DNA of 33,962 nucleotides from Nitrospirota bacterium (GCA_021814475.1 JAKAIE010000033.1:1-33962), one strand, 5' to 3'; shown: positions 23,211 to 31,703, counted from the first letter of the stretch. Notes: generated by a model from the sequence alone, not told the origin. Made by a program: numbers and translations.

Positions 23211-24244
23211 CGGGCTTCCTCCCGCACCGACATCCCATCTTGCAATTCATAATTGCCAAGCACCACGACCCTGTCCCCAAGTGCAAGTTTACCGCTTACG
23301 GCGATGGTGCCGTTGCTTTCGACACCTGTTGATACGGCAACACGGTGGGCTTTGCCATTTCGCACGACGAAAAGGTACGAACCCTCTCCATCTTTCAGAA
23401 CCGCACTCCGTGTTACTGCGTATCCTTTCCGGCGGCCGAGAGTTATGACCGCCCTGACACGGGTTCCCGACACCAGTCCGACAGCCCGCCTCGGCACGAG
23501 AGAGACGGAAACGGCTACAAGTCTCGTCTGAGGATTGATCATGCCGAACACCTTTTCTACCCTTCCCGGTACAGTCAGCCGACTGTCGAAAACAGATGAG
23601 ACCATCACCGGCATTCCCGGTCTGACCAGGCCCATTTCCTCCGGTTCAATGCCGACAACGACATTAAGACGATCATGGCGGGCGAGTTGTAAGACTGTCG
23701 CCCCGGCCTGGGTGCGGTCTCCCGGTGCCACACCTACCATGCTGACAATGCCGTCGAACGGAGCTTTGACGATCCTGCTTCCAGCATCAGTTCCCAGTTT
23801 CCGCTGAGCGGCCAGGGCACTCTGTGCATCTGCCACGTTTTTTCGGGCCTGATCCAGTTGGGAACGGGTGGCCAGTTGCTGGTCGGCCATGCTCTGCACT
23901 CGTGCCAGTTCAGCTAGGGCGAACTCCAGGTTGGAACTTGCCTGGGCGTACCCCAATGCATCGGCCGGGCTGAGAGACATTTCAACAAGCGGGGTTCCCT
24001 TGGTCACCATCTCCCCCAGTCTGACCCAGAGGCGCTTAATCTGTCCGCCAACGGGGAAATTGATGTTCATTGTGGTCCGTGGGTCGGCGCCAATCGTCCC
24101 ATAACCGGTGATGGACTTTGCGATTTCATGCTGCCGGAGCGGTGCCGTGCGAACCGCAGCAATTGGCCCGTCTGCAGGGAGGGCCTGCCCGGGAACCAGT
24201 TGAAACATCAGTAAAAGAATTCCCAGTGCAACAACCTGTTTCAT
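23207..24244 (-). CDS. RND efflux periplasmic adaptor (membrane fusion protein)
   Basis: The 345-aa protein has an N-terminal signal sequence (about 1-24, ending QALPADG), a split lipoyl/biotinyl-like domain (PVGGQIKRLWVRLGEMVTKG and IVKAPFDGIVSMVGVAPGD) around a coiled-coil hairpin (about 95-145), and a C-terminal beta-barrel/membrane-proximal region with DGEGSYLFVVRNGKAHR. It links the inner-membrane pump to the outer-membrane channel. There is no lipobox cysteine, so it is probably periplasmic or peptide-anchored. Start and stop overlap the neighbouring genes by ATGA on both sides. Confidence 0.92.
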   Translation of the reverse strand: MKQVVALGILLLMFQLVPGQALPADGPIAAVRTAPLRQHEIAKSITGYGTIGADPRTTMNINFPVGGQIKRLWVRLGEMVTKGTPLVEMSLSPADALGYAQASSNLEFALAELARVQSMADQQLATRSQLDQARKNVADAQSALAAQRKLGTDAGSRIVKAPFDGIVSMVGVAPGDRTQAGATVLQLARHDRLNVVVGIEPEEMGLVRPGMPVMVSSVFDSRLTVPGRVEKVFGMINPQTRLVAVSVSLVPRRAVGLVSGTRVRAVITLGRRKGYAVTRSAVLKDGEGSYLFVVRNGKAHRVAVSTGVESNGTIAVSGKLALGDRVVVLGNYELQDGMSVREEAR

Positions 24245-25629
24245 TGTATTCTCCCTTCCGTTTCTCTACGGATATGCGGTGCAACGGTCTGCATGCTGAA
24301 ATCGCTGCCGACCAGCGTTTGCAGAATAGCACGCTGCTCAAGGATTGACTGCTCAAGGGCAAGCGCTTCAAGCCGTTTCTCGAACAAAGAGGACTGGAGG
24401 CCGGCAAATGTGGCGAATTCCATGTTCCCCGCATCCAGTGCGGACCGGGCACGTTTCAGGACGCTCTCCAACTCAGGAAACGCGGCGGTTGTTGCCTGGT
24501 GCTGCTCGGTGGCGAGCCGGATTTGTTCAACGAGAGATGCGGCCTCTCCATAGGCAGCGTCCAAACGTGCCTGGTACTCGTCACGCACGTGCTGACGCGT
24601 CGCTCTGGCGATGGCAATGTTCCCCTGGTTGCGATCGAAAAAAGGGAGTGTCAGGGTAACACCGAGACCGGTGGTATTAATGCCGCTTGTGTCGCGGGCC
24701 CGGGTCAGCCCGATATTCAGCGCGGGGAATTGGGCCAGCACAGCCTGGCGAAACTGCTCTTCCTGACTCGCGTATCCCGCCTGCAGGGCTAGCAGGTCTG
24801 GCCTGCGCTGCGGCAACGCTTTCAAGAATACGGCAACCTCCGCTCCACTCAACTTGGGAAGGTTGATATATCCAGTAAGGTTGAGTTTGATTTCAGGAGT
24901 CAACCCCAGGAGAGCATTCAGGTCATGGCGGCTCTGGCTGTCGCGGCGCTCCAGTTCGTTGAGCCGCGAGGAGACCACCTGCAGTTCTGCCAAGCTGGCG
25001 CTTGTCGCGTCCACTGTCAGGTTCCCCGCTGTCAGTGCCCGAGAGGCCCGCTGGTAGCGGTCGGCAAGCAAAGAGCGGTACTCCTGCAACTGTTGGCGAA
25101 TTTTCTCCTGGGATGCAATCTGAATGAACAGGAGACGCGCTTTTTGCACCACCTGCCATTCCTGCCAGAGCACACTCCAGTCTACCTTGCGGGTGGTGGC
25201 CTCGGCTGCTCCGATTGAGGCATTGCGCGTAATGAGCGAGCCGATGTCATAACTCAATCCGAAATTGAAGGCATTCATCAACCCCGGGCCACTGCTGGTC
25301 GGATGATCGAGCCCGGCGGTCAGTTGAGGATTGGGCAGTATCCCCGCAGCCATGAGTTGTGCCGCGGCAATTCCTCGTTCGTCGCGGACTACTTTCAGGT
25401 CGGGGTTGTTTGTCACTGCGAGCATCGCAACCTCGGTCATGTCGAGACCGTGATCAGGGTTGAATGGATGGGAGGCAAGGTCCGGCAGTGGCTGCCGGTC
25501 TGCCTTGGCCACCAAATGCGGGAGATCACGCAGAAGCGATGGCGTTGTGGCAAGAGGCTTTGGCGTGTAAAGCGTGCAGCCTGCCATACCCAAGATGAGA
25601 GGCAGCATCGCTGCGGTAATCTTCTTCAC
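24241..25629 (-). CDS. TolC/NodT-family outer-membrane efflux lipoprotein
   Basis: The 462-aa protein starts with a lipoprotein signal (MKKITAAMLPLILGMAGC, lipobox GMAGC, about C18) and contains two outer-membrane efflux repeats: LAVTNNPDLKVVRDERGIAAAQL with GILPNPQL, and LLALQAGYASQEEQFRQAVLAQFPALNIG with TLPFFDRNQGNI. Long coiled helices form the periplasmic tunnel. The start is GTG with AGGAGG 11 nt upstream, a rather long spacing. It is the first gene of the pump operon. Its leader contains a 12-base G tract (coding strand) about 60 nt upstream of the start. It follows the histidine kinase gene after 81 nt. Confidence 0.9.
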   Translation of the reverse strand: MKKITAAMLPLILGMAGCTLYTPKPLATTPSLLRDLPHLVAKADRQPLPDLASHPFNPDHGLDMTEVAMLAVTNNPDLKVVRDERGIAAAQLMAAGILPNPQLTAGLDHPTSSGPGLMNAFNFGLSYDIGSLITRNASIGAAEATTRKVDWSVLWQEWQVVQKARLLFIQIASQEKIRQQLQEYRSLLADRYQRASRALTAGNLTVDATSASLAELQVVSSRLNELERRDSQSRHDLNALLGLTPEIKLNLTGYINLPKLSGAEVAVFLKALPQRRPDLLALQAGYASQEEQFRQAVLAQFPALNIGLTRARDTSGINTTGLGVTLTLPFFDRNQGNIAIARATRQHVRDEYQARLDAAYGEAASLVEQIRLATEQHQATTAAFPELESVLKRARSALDAGNMEFATFAGLQSSLFEKRLEALALEQSILEQRAILQTLVGSDFSMQTVAPHIRRETEGRIQ

Positions 25630-25678
25630 GATGTAGTTTTCCTCCTGATCAAGAAGCAGTGCATTTATTTTCAGACAC

Positions 25679-25701
25679 GGGGGATATTACCCCCCCCCCC
25701 C
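25679..25701 (-). repeat. 12-base homopolymer (G12 on the coding strand) with pairing C5 in the pump leader
   Basis: Twelve consecutive C bases (25690-25701) lie between the kinase stop and the TolC start. On the transcribed strand G12 is followed by TAATAT and CCCCC, so part of the tract can pair with the C5 as a short hairpin. Homopolymers of this length are prone to slippage. Confidence 0.65.
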
Positions 25702-25710
25702 TTAAACGTC

Positions 25711-27009
25711 TCACAAAAACGGGAGTCCCACCGTAACTTTAAGCCCTTTTCCCCCATGCCCTTCGCCAAGCGTTATCGTCCCCCGATGCCGTTCGACAGC
25801 TGACTTGACGATGGCGAGACCAAGGCCACTGCCACCGCTATCCGCGCCCATGCACCGATAGAATCGGTCAAATACACGTCCCCGCTCCTCCGGAGAGATG
25901 CCGGGGCCGGTATCGAGCACCTCAATGATCGTCTCGTGCGTTCCGCCACGCACCGCTATATCAACCGTTCCGCCTGCTGGGGTGTAACGGACGGCGTTAT
26001 CCACCAGGTTGCCGATCATCGCCCGAAGCACCTCCACTTCGCCGGTTATGGTCACCGATTCACTGACGGTCATCCCCAGGTCGATCCCCTTTTCTATAGC
26101 CATACGTGCCCGTTCTGCCACAATCTCGCCGGTCAGTTCCGTCAGCGCCACGTTGGAGAAACACGGCAGGGTTTCAGGTTCAATGCGGGCAAGAGCGAGG
26201 AGCTGACCGACAAGCCTGGCGGCGCGGTCAATCCCATCTTTTAGCCGCACGCTGGCTTCGGCCCGCTCTTCGTCATCACCGCTTCGTTCAAGCACCCGTA
26301 GTTGGAGTCCGACGGCAGCAAGCGGCGTCCGGAGTTCATGGGCCGCATCGGCGACGAACCGTTTCTGCGCCTCCAGAGCACTGGACAGCTTTTCCAGGAG
26401 AAGATTGAGGCGGTCGACAATGGGTAGGACTTCTGCAGGAAGATCTGTCAGCGGGATCGGATCGAGGGCGACCGGAGAACGTCGGGAAATCTCCTCGGCA
26501 ACCTGAGTAAGCGGTCGCAACCCTTTACGCACGGATAGCCAGATAAACAGGGCAAAAAAGGTAAATGTCAGCAACAGCGGCACAATTGACCAAAATGCGA
26601 AGTTGACGCTGATTTCACGGCGAGCTTCTATCGGCTGGGAGACCTGTATGGTGCGGGTCCCCGCCCGCAGAACAAATGCCCGCCACTGTTTACCACCGGA
26701 GTAAACCGTACTGATCCCTTCCCGCTGAACAGGGAGCGTTCGGTTCGGAGGAGTAGCGGAGAGTAGATGACCGTTTTCCCAGACCTGTACCGCAAGCTCT
26801 GACTCCTCCTCGTAGTTGATACCCGACGAGGGGAGCGGCGCAATCGTTTCCTGGCGGGAGAAGGCTTGAGCCACCTGGGCAAGCTGGTAATCGAAAAGCT
26901 CGTCGAGCTCTTCCCGTGCCTTGAGATAGGTGGCGCCGCCAGCAAACATGCCGGCGATCATCAGCCCGCCCAGCAGAAGAGTCAGAAGTCTGCGGTTGAT
27001 AGAGTTCAT
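25711..27009 (-). CDS. Membrane sensor histidine kinase (QseC/PmrB-like)
   Basis: The 432-aa kinase has two membrane helices (about 8-26 and 138-160) enclosing a periplasmic sensor of about 110 residues, a HAMP-like linker, and a HisKA box FVADAAHELRTPL with H224 as the phosphorylation site. The ATPase motifs are N box NLVDNAVRYTP, G1 DTGPGIS, F box VFDRFYR and G2 GGSGLGLAIV. Its start overlaps the stop of the response regulator as ATGA, so the two are coupled and form a pair. Position directly before the pump operon suggests it controls efflux in response to a metal, drug or envelope signal; that is inference. Confidence 0.93.
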   Translation of the reverse strand: MNSINRRLLTLLLGGLMIAGMFAGGATYLKAREELDELFDYQLAQVAQAFSRQETIAPLPSSGINYEEESELAVQVWENGHLLSATPPNRTLPVQREGISTVYSGGKQWRAFVLRAGTRTIQVSQPIEARREISVNFAFWSIVPLLLTFTFFALFIWLSVRKGLRPLTQVAEEISRRSPVALDPIPLTDLPAEVLPIVDRLNLLLEKLSSALEAQKRFVADAAHELRTPLAAVGLQLRVLERSGDDEERAEASVRLKDGIDRAARLVGQLLALARIEPETLPCFSNVALTELTGEIVAERARMAIEKGIDLGMTVSESVTITGEVEVLRAMIGNLVDNAVRYTPAGGTVDIAVRGGTHETIIEVLDTGPGISPEERGRVFDRFYRCMGADSGGSGLGLAIVKSAVERHRGTITLGEGHGGKGLKVTVGLPFL

Positions 27010-27668
27010 GTGTCATCCGTCAGCATGTAGCCAACTCCACGGACGGTACGGATCTGCTCGGCCCCAATCTTCTTCCTCAAATTGTGAATGTGGACTTCCA
27101 CGGCGTTACTTTCAACTTCTTCGCCCCATCCGTAAAGCTTTTCCTCAAGCGCCGTGCGGGAGAGAAGGGCGCCTGGGCGATCCATGAGGGCTGCCAGTAT
27201 TACGTACTCCTTTGCGGAGAGATATACCCCCTCGCCATTACAGAAAATCTCGCGGGTGGCGGGATTGAGAAGCAGCGGACCGTACTCGATGAGCGGCGCG
27301 GTGCGACCTGCCTGACGCCGCTGAAGCGCCCGTATTCTGGCCGCCAGCTCGTCCGGATCGAACGGTTTCACCAGATAGTCGTCAGCTCCGGTGTCAAGCC
27401 CTCTGATCCTGTCAGAAACTGCATCTCGGGCAGTGAGAATTATGACCGGAACCGGGTTTGATCTGCCGCGCAAATCTGCCAGAAAATCGAGTCCTCCTCT
27501 GCCGGGAAGACCGAGGTCAAGGAGAAGCATCGAATAGTCTCCCGTGGCAAGTGCCAGTTCCGCTTCCTCAGAGTCCCGCACCCAGTCGATGGTGAATCCT
27601 TCCAGCTTGAGAGCGCGCTGAAGGGCATTGCCAAGCATTGAATCGTCTTCTACCAGCAAAATGCGCAT
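27006..27668 (-). CDS. OmpR/PhoB-family response regulator (QseB/PmrA-like)
   Basis: The 220-aa protein has a receiver domain with E7/D8/D9, phospho-acceptor D51, the T in ILTARD and K in LVKPFD. The C-terminal winged helix (about 125-216) has YLSAKEYVILAALMDRPGALLSRTAL, VEVHIHNLRKKIG and IRTVRGVGYML. It should bind direct repeats at target promoters once phosphorylated by the adjacent kinase. It starts 22 nt after the stop of the deleted PAP2 gene. The likely targets are its own operon and the downstream pump genes. Confidence 0.94.
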   Translation of the reverse strand: MRILLVEDDSMLGNALQRALKLEGFTIDWVRDSEEAELALATGDYSMLLLDLGLPGRGGLDFLADLRGRSNPVPVIILTARDAVSDRIRGLDTGADDYLVKPFDPDELAARIRALQRRQAGRTAPLIEYGPLLLNPATREIFCNGEGVYLSAKEYVILAALMDRPGALLSRTALEEKLYGWGEEVESNAVEVHIHNLRKKIGAEQIRTVRGVGYMLTDDT

Positions 27669-27690
27669 AAATATCCTTGTCTAAGGGTTT

Positions 27691-27954
27691 TCATTTATGG
27701 GCCAGATACCGTTCCGGCGCCAACCGTGCGTAGAGCCGCAGCAGAGGACGAATCGCCAGCATGTTCAGCGGATGTTCAACAATACTTATAAGCACGACCG
27801 ATATGACGGCCGTTCCCGCTGCGCCGATCATGTCGAAGGGGAAGTGCACGCCGAGGTAGACACGCGCCCAGGCAACCGGCAGGGCAAGGCCGAAGCCTGC
27901 CAGCCCGGAACCGGCATTCATAAAATGAAAAAGGTCGATGTTGATCGATTCCAA
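27691..27954 (-). pseudogene. PAP2-type undecaprenyl-diphosphatase gene with its middle deleted in frame
   Basis: The 87-aa frame joins two ends of a PAP2 phosphatase. Residues 1-18 (MESINIDLFHFMNAGSGL) look like the usual N-terminus of YbjG/BcrC proteins. Residues from about 20 (GFGLALPVAWARVYLGVHFPFDMIGA) are the third catalytic motif, with R31, H37 and D41, plus the C-terminal helix. Family members are about 180-200 residues; motif 1 (KxxxxxxRP) and motif 2 (PSGH) are absent, so roughly 100 codons are gone and the enzyme should be inactive. The start is TTG with GGGAG about 10 nt upstream. PAP2 genes near PmrAB/QseBC-type systems often belong to envelope-stress regulons. Confidence 0.7.
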
Positions 27955-28086
27955 AATTTGCGCACTCCCTGTTCACAGAAGATATTGCCAATTATCTCGC
28001 TTAATTAACAACTATAGCACTATTATTACTGGAGTTCATTCAATTACAGCAGGTTCTGCTTCGTTTTATTGGTCTGATGTCCACAA

Positions 28087-28881
28087 TTATTCCTCCAGAT
28101 TGATTGGCACAACCGCCATTTCTCGTTTTCGGCTTACACTCAAGTAGATCACAAAAACTGCACTGCTTACCAGGAAAAGCATACTGGTTACCACAGTGCC
28201 AAGCCCCAGCCCACCGTTGGCAACTGGCTGGGAAAGCAGATCGCCGCATGATGCCCCTAAAGGGCGGGTCAGGATGTAAGCTATCCAGAAGGCTGCAATG
28301 GCATTGGCTCTGAAAAGGTAATACGAAACCGTCGTTGCAGCAATCAGACCGCCAAACATCAAGGCCGATTTTGCATACCCCAGCGCCATGCCTTCAGCCG
28401 CCAGATCGCCTGCTGCCGTACCCAGGGCGAAGGTGAAGAGTATGGCTGCCCAGTAGAACAGTTCGCGCCGGGAGGTAAAGATGGAGTGAATGGATAGGGT
28501 CTTTTCAAAGGAATACCAGACCACGAAGGTCGCCAGCAACACTACGCCGAATATGATGGAGGTTGTTTGCAGCGCCACGCCGAAGTTGTCGACGAGGTTG
28601 TCCGTAATGAGTGTTCCCACGACGCTGATCAGAATAACAACCAGCCAGTAAAGCCAGGGCACGTATTCGCTGGCACGCACCTGCAAAAACAGAAATACCG
28701 CCAGCAGTATTCCCATGACGACCGAGGTTCCGGTCAGGCCGAAATTCAGGCTGACATTGAGGAAATCAGCCACAGTTTCCCCGACGGTGGTCGCCATCAC
28801 CTTCATAAGCCAGAACCAGAGTGTGACTTCCGGAATCTTGTTCAACAGCTGCAAGCCGCTTTCATTGCGTAGTGAATTCAT
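28087..28881 (-). CDS. DUF347 (COG4705) repeat membrane protein
   Basis: The 264-aa protein has about eight membrane helices and four internal repeats, each with a small-residue/acid motif: ATTVGETVADFL (30-41), GTLITDNLVDNFG (89-101), GTAAGDLAAEG and TRPLGASCGDLLSQP. The first repeat is preceded by PEVTLWFWLMKVM. This matches the DUF347 family, whose function I do not know; the regularly placed acids inside helices suggest transport of a cation or a small polar solute. Its start overlaps the stop of the preceding gene by one base (TAATG), so it is coupled to the ABC transporter operon. No terminator is clear after it. Confidence 0.8.
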   Translation of the reverse strand: MNSLRNESGLQLLNKIPEVTLWFWLMKVMATTVGETVADFLNVSLNFGLTGTSVVMGILLAVFLFLQVRASEYVPWLYWLVVILISVVGTLITDNLVDNFGVALQTTSIIFGVVLLATFVVWYSFEKTLSIHSIFTSRRELFYWAAILFTFALGTAAGDLAAEGMALGYAKSALMFGGLIAATTVSYYLFRANAIAAFWIAYILTRPLGASCGDLLSQPVANGGLGLGTVVTSMLFLVSSAVFVIYLSVSRKREMAVVPINLEE

Positions 28882-29420
28882 TAGCGCTCTCCTTTATTTT
28901 TACGACGGAACATAATCCTGCCCAGTATAAACAGTGCTATCAGCATTGGCACACCGATTGCGATGGGCAAGACCCGCCGTGATTCGATTACCTGTTTGGG
29001 CGCGACTTGAAAAGAGGCGAAAGGGCTTGAAACCAGTTCACGGGCGCTTCTCTCCGCCGCACTGACCACCACCCGGTAGTCTCCCGACTGGATAAGCCGC
29101 ATCGGCCATTCAACGGCAAGCTGTTCACCCGGGGCCAGTACGGTTCTGGTCACCGCTTTCTGCGCACTCCAGTCCTCCAGGTCCACCGGCTGCTCGTTCC
29201 CGGGATCTACTCTGACGAGGCCAAGCCACGCTACTACGCCTTGCACGGGCGTTGCCCCTTTATTGGTGATTACGCTCTTGAAGCTGAGATGGTCACCCAT
29301 GCGGGGATTCGTGGGATTGGCAGTGGCAGGGGCAAGAGATATTCCGATAGACCCCGCTGCAGCGGCGGAGACATGGGCGGCGAGTGCGATAAAAACAATA
29401 ACTGCGGCAATTCGTTTCAT
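28881..29420 (-). CDS. Exported, C-terminally anchored beta-sandwich protein of an ABC operon
   Basis: The 179-aa product has a signal peptide (MKRIAAVIVFIALAAHVSAAAA), a predicted Ig/CARDB-like domain (about 25-140) with NPRMGDHLSFKSVITNKG, VQGVVAWLGLVRVDP and LAPGEQLAVEWPMRL, and a C-terminal membrane helix (about 149-168) with a basic tail RRKNKGER. It should face the periplasm from the inner membrane. The frame is open to 29489, but start 29420 has AAGGAG 8 nt upstream and begins the signal peptide. It lies 11 nt after the permease gene. I do not recognise a named family; a substrate-capturing or assembly role beside the ABC transporter is an inference. Confidence 0.75.
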   Translation of the reverse strand: MKRIAAVIVFIALAAHVSAAAAGSIGISLAPATANPTNPRMGDHLSFKSVITNKGATPVQGVVAWLGLVRVDPGNEQPVDLEDWSAQKAVTRTVLAPGEQLAVEWPMRLIQSGDYRVVVSAAERSARELVSSPFASFQVAPKQVIESRRVLPIAIGVPMLIALFILGRIMFRRKNKGER

Positions 29421-29431
29421 GGTCTGTCTCC

Positions 29432-30184
29432 TTACGGGTGGAGAGAACGAACGGAGCGTCTCGCCCACCAGGCGGTCGCTCCGAGCCATATGAGGGCTGC
29501 AGCCAGTCGCGGCATCTGTTCACCAAACGACTGGGAGTCGATAATGGCGCTGTCATAGCTGTTCAGTGCAACGGCAATCGGATTAATGGCGTCAAACGCC
29601 TTACCCACCGGGTTGTGTCTGAGCCCCGGACCGATCAACAGCGGGCTGGACAGGAAGATGAGAGTAATCAGCGCGATAATGAGGGCTGAACGGACACTCT
29701 CGCGGCGCGCCGAAAGAGCAAGCGAGTAAAAGCCGAATCCCAGCGTCGCCGGTGTTCCGAAAAGTGCCAGGTAGGCCACCGCCTGAACGAGATTCTGCCC
29801 GGTTCCGCCCACCGCCCAGAGATAGGAAAGGCTGATGAGATAGATGATGAGCCAGGCGATGGCAAGCCCACCCATCTTCCCCGTCAGAATAATGCCTGGG
29901 GTCAAGGGAGTAAGCAACAGGGGAACGAGGGTCCCGCGTTCCCTCTCACCGGCCACGGCGTCACTGCCGAGCACTGCCGCCAGAAGACAACCCAGTGCGG
30001 TAATGGTTCCCATCATCATGTATACCGCCTGGGCGTTATCCAGAAGGCTCAACTCCGTGTTGCCGACCAAAAGGAGGCTGAATGCCGAGAGAATGAGGCT
30101 GGCAGTCAGGAGCCAGGCAAGACCCCGGCCGCTTGCGAGAAGTTCTTTCGATTCTTTAGTGATGATACTGATGAGAGGGCTCAT
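29432..30184 (-). CDS. ABC-2 type transporter permease
   Basis: The 250-aa protein has about six membrane helices in the ABC-2/NosY-like pattern: ISIITKESKELLASGRGLAW before the first helix, AGERERGTLVPLLLTPLTP (the conserved ExxxGT coupling region), then helices with GGLAIAWLIIYLISL, ALFGTPATLGFGFYSLALSA and ALIIALITLIFLSSPLL. The start at 30184 has AAAGGAG about 6 nt upstream; a longer frame to 30268 is out of keeping with the family. It overlaps the ATPase gene by 29 nt. Together they form an exporter of unknown substrate. Confidence 0.88.
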   Translation of the reverse strand: MSPLISIITKESKELLASGRGLAWLLTASLILSAFSLLLVGNTELSLLDNAQAVYMMMGTITALGCLLAAVLGSDAVAGERERGTLVPLLLTPLTPGIILTGKMGGLAIAWLIIYLISLSYLWAVGGTGQNLVQAVAYLALFGTPATLGFGFYSLALSARRESVRSALIIALITLIFLSSPLLIGPGLRHNPVGKAFDAINPIAVALNSYDSAIIDSQSFGEQMPRLAAALIWLGATAWWARRSVRSLHP

Positions 30185-31145
30185 TGCGTTCTCCTTTCCT
30201 GACTGCAGCAAGATAGATTTCTTCCAGGGAACGCTCTTCCCGCTGGATTTCGAGGATGTTCCAACCACAGGCCATTAGAATTCGCCAGATGGAATCAACG
30301 GGAACACCTTTGACAACCTCGACGCGGAACAGACCGTCGCCGCTTTTCATTACGCTCACTCCGTTGGGAAGTGGGCCGTCTGATCCCGGGGAAGGCTCCC
30401 TCACGTGAAGCCGGTAGCTCTCTGTCCCTGTTTCTCCGAGACAGAGCGCAGCCGTCACTCCTTCAAGAACAGTTCTTCCCCTGTGGATAATCCCCACCCG
30501 TCCGCAGAGGCGCTCTACGTCATCCAGAAGATGCGTCGAAAGCAGAATGCCGATGTTATGATTACGGTTCAGGTCGAGGAGCAGGTCGTGTATGTCGCGG
30601 CGCCCCTCCGGATCGAGACCGCTGGTCGGTTCATCTAGGATCAGTAGTTCCGGATCGTTGACCAGCGCCCGCGCAAGCCCGAGTCTTTGCTTCATGCCGC
30701 GGGAATATCCGCCTATCGGCGCCCGACTGTCGCCATCGAGACCCACGCGGGTGAGAAGTTTATTTGCGTCCTTGCCCTGGATATCTCCGCCATAGAGACT
30801 CGCGAACCAGCGTAGGTACTCCCTGCCGGTCATCCAATCATAGAAGCCGGCATTCTCTGCCAGCACTCCTATCCGTCGTCTCACCTCCATCGGTCGACTG
30901 GCCGGGTCGATACCCAACACTGATGCAGATCCCCTGTCAGGACTGCGCAAGGCAGCTATGATCGAGATCGTAGTGCTTTTGCCCGCCCCGTTCGGGCCTA
31001 GCATTCCATAGATTTCTCCCTTCTCCATGCGCAGATCTACACCCTGCAGAATAATGGTATCCTGCAAGGAAAGCTGGATGCCTGAAAGAGATATCAATCC
31101 GCCATTACCATTGTAATACTCAGATGTCCTGGCATTTCCTTTCAT
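30156..31145 (-). CDS. ABC transporter ATPase (ABC-2 partner, NatA/CcmA-like)
   Basis: The 329-aa ATPase has Walker A GPNGAGKST (50-58), a Q-loop region VLAENAGFYDWMTGREYL in which the usual Q is replaced by E-N, signature YSRGMKQR, Walker B LLILDEPTSGLD and switch H in STHLLDD. The C-terminal 100 residues form an accessory domain ending SLEEIYLAAV, typical of ABC-2 partners. An ATG at 31151 directly abuts the GAGGA; the ATG at 31145 has 6-nt spacing and is preferred. It is the first gene of the four-gene operon. Confidence 0.9.
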   Translation of the reverse strand: MKGNARTSEYYNGNGGLISLSGIQLSLQDTIILQGVDLRMEKGEIYGMLGPNGAGKSTTISIIAALRSPDRGSASVLGIDPASRPMEVRRRIGVLAENAGFYDWMTGREYLRWFASLYGGDIQGKDANKLLTRVGLDGDSRAPIGGYSRGMKQRLGLARALVNDPELLILDEPTSGLDPEGRRDIHDLLLDLNRNHNIGILLSTHLLDDVERLCGRVGIIHRGRTVLEGVTAALCLGETGTESYRLHVREPSPGSDGPLPNGVSVMKSGDGLFRVEVVKGVPVDSIWRILMACGWNILEIQREERSLEEIYLAAVRKGERNEPSHQYHH

Positions 31146-31192
31146 AATCATTCCTCACTTGTTCCGACTGGATTTTGAGGTGGTTATTCTTG

Positions 31193-31198
31193 ATTATA
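31193..31198 (-). promoter_or_regulatory. -10 box near the ABC operon
   Basis: An exact TATAAT on the minus strand lies about 48 nt before the start at 31145; the -35 region is poor. It may be the proximal promoter of the operon. Confidence 0.35.
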
Positions 31199-31540
31199 AT
31201 AATGACCGATGAACCTTAAGCCAGCATGAAGGGGATATTGTTTTTTCGAGTGATTGATCGATTTTCCCGGGAGGAGAAAGATTTTGCTGCGCAGAGAGGC
31301 TACGTGCGGAGCTATATGATTTGGAGAGAGAAACCCGCTCTGGATGATCCAGAAACCAATATACTCTGTGCGCGGATGATTTTTTTTTGACGGGACAGAG
31401 CAAAAAACCGGCATTGCAGGCGAAAAAGTTGCGCCGCGAGTCTCGACTGCCGATGGGAAATGGCTGGATATCGACAATGCCCGGAATTATACCTTATAAA
31501 TTAACAAGGGCGGGTATCCGGATTATTTCCAGGGAGCTGG

Positions 31541-31565
31541 ATTCCGGCTTACAACCTGCCGGAAT
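31541..31565. repeat. Degenerate REP/VIPAxAGIQ-type repeat hairpin
   Basis: ATTCCGGC and GCCGGAAT arms (8 bp) flank a 9-nt loop inside CTGGATTCCGG...CCGGAATGAC. This resembles the dispersed repeats whose chance translations read VIPAKAGIQ or GLDSRFRGND. Confidence 0.55.
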
Positions 31566-31703
31566 GACATTTCTTATTTCCGAGGCAATGACAGAATACG
31601 ACAACGCCGAAGCAGGCTTACGGGGAATTAGACCCAATGAGATTAAACCTCAATTATTCCATTGCCACTCATTTATGCGATAGGACACCCGATCCGGCGC
31701 ACC

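Noticed and set aside
25690..25701. G tract as a G-quadruplex
   Set aside because: A single uninterrupted run with no neighbouring G triplets does not give a standard intramolecular quadruplex; slippage or hairpin pairing is more likely.
31184..31477. 97-codon minus-strand ORF before the ABC operon
   Set aside because: There is no family resemblance or convincing start site, and codon use is irregular. It is more likely leader or noncoding DNA.
31387..31683. 98-codon plus-strand ORF in the geneless stretch
   Set aside because: There is no good ribosome-binding site. Its sequence runs through the dispersed repeat (LDSGLQPAGMT), which is a typical chance translation.
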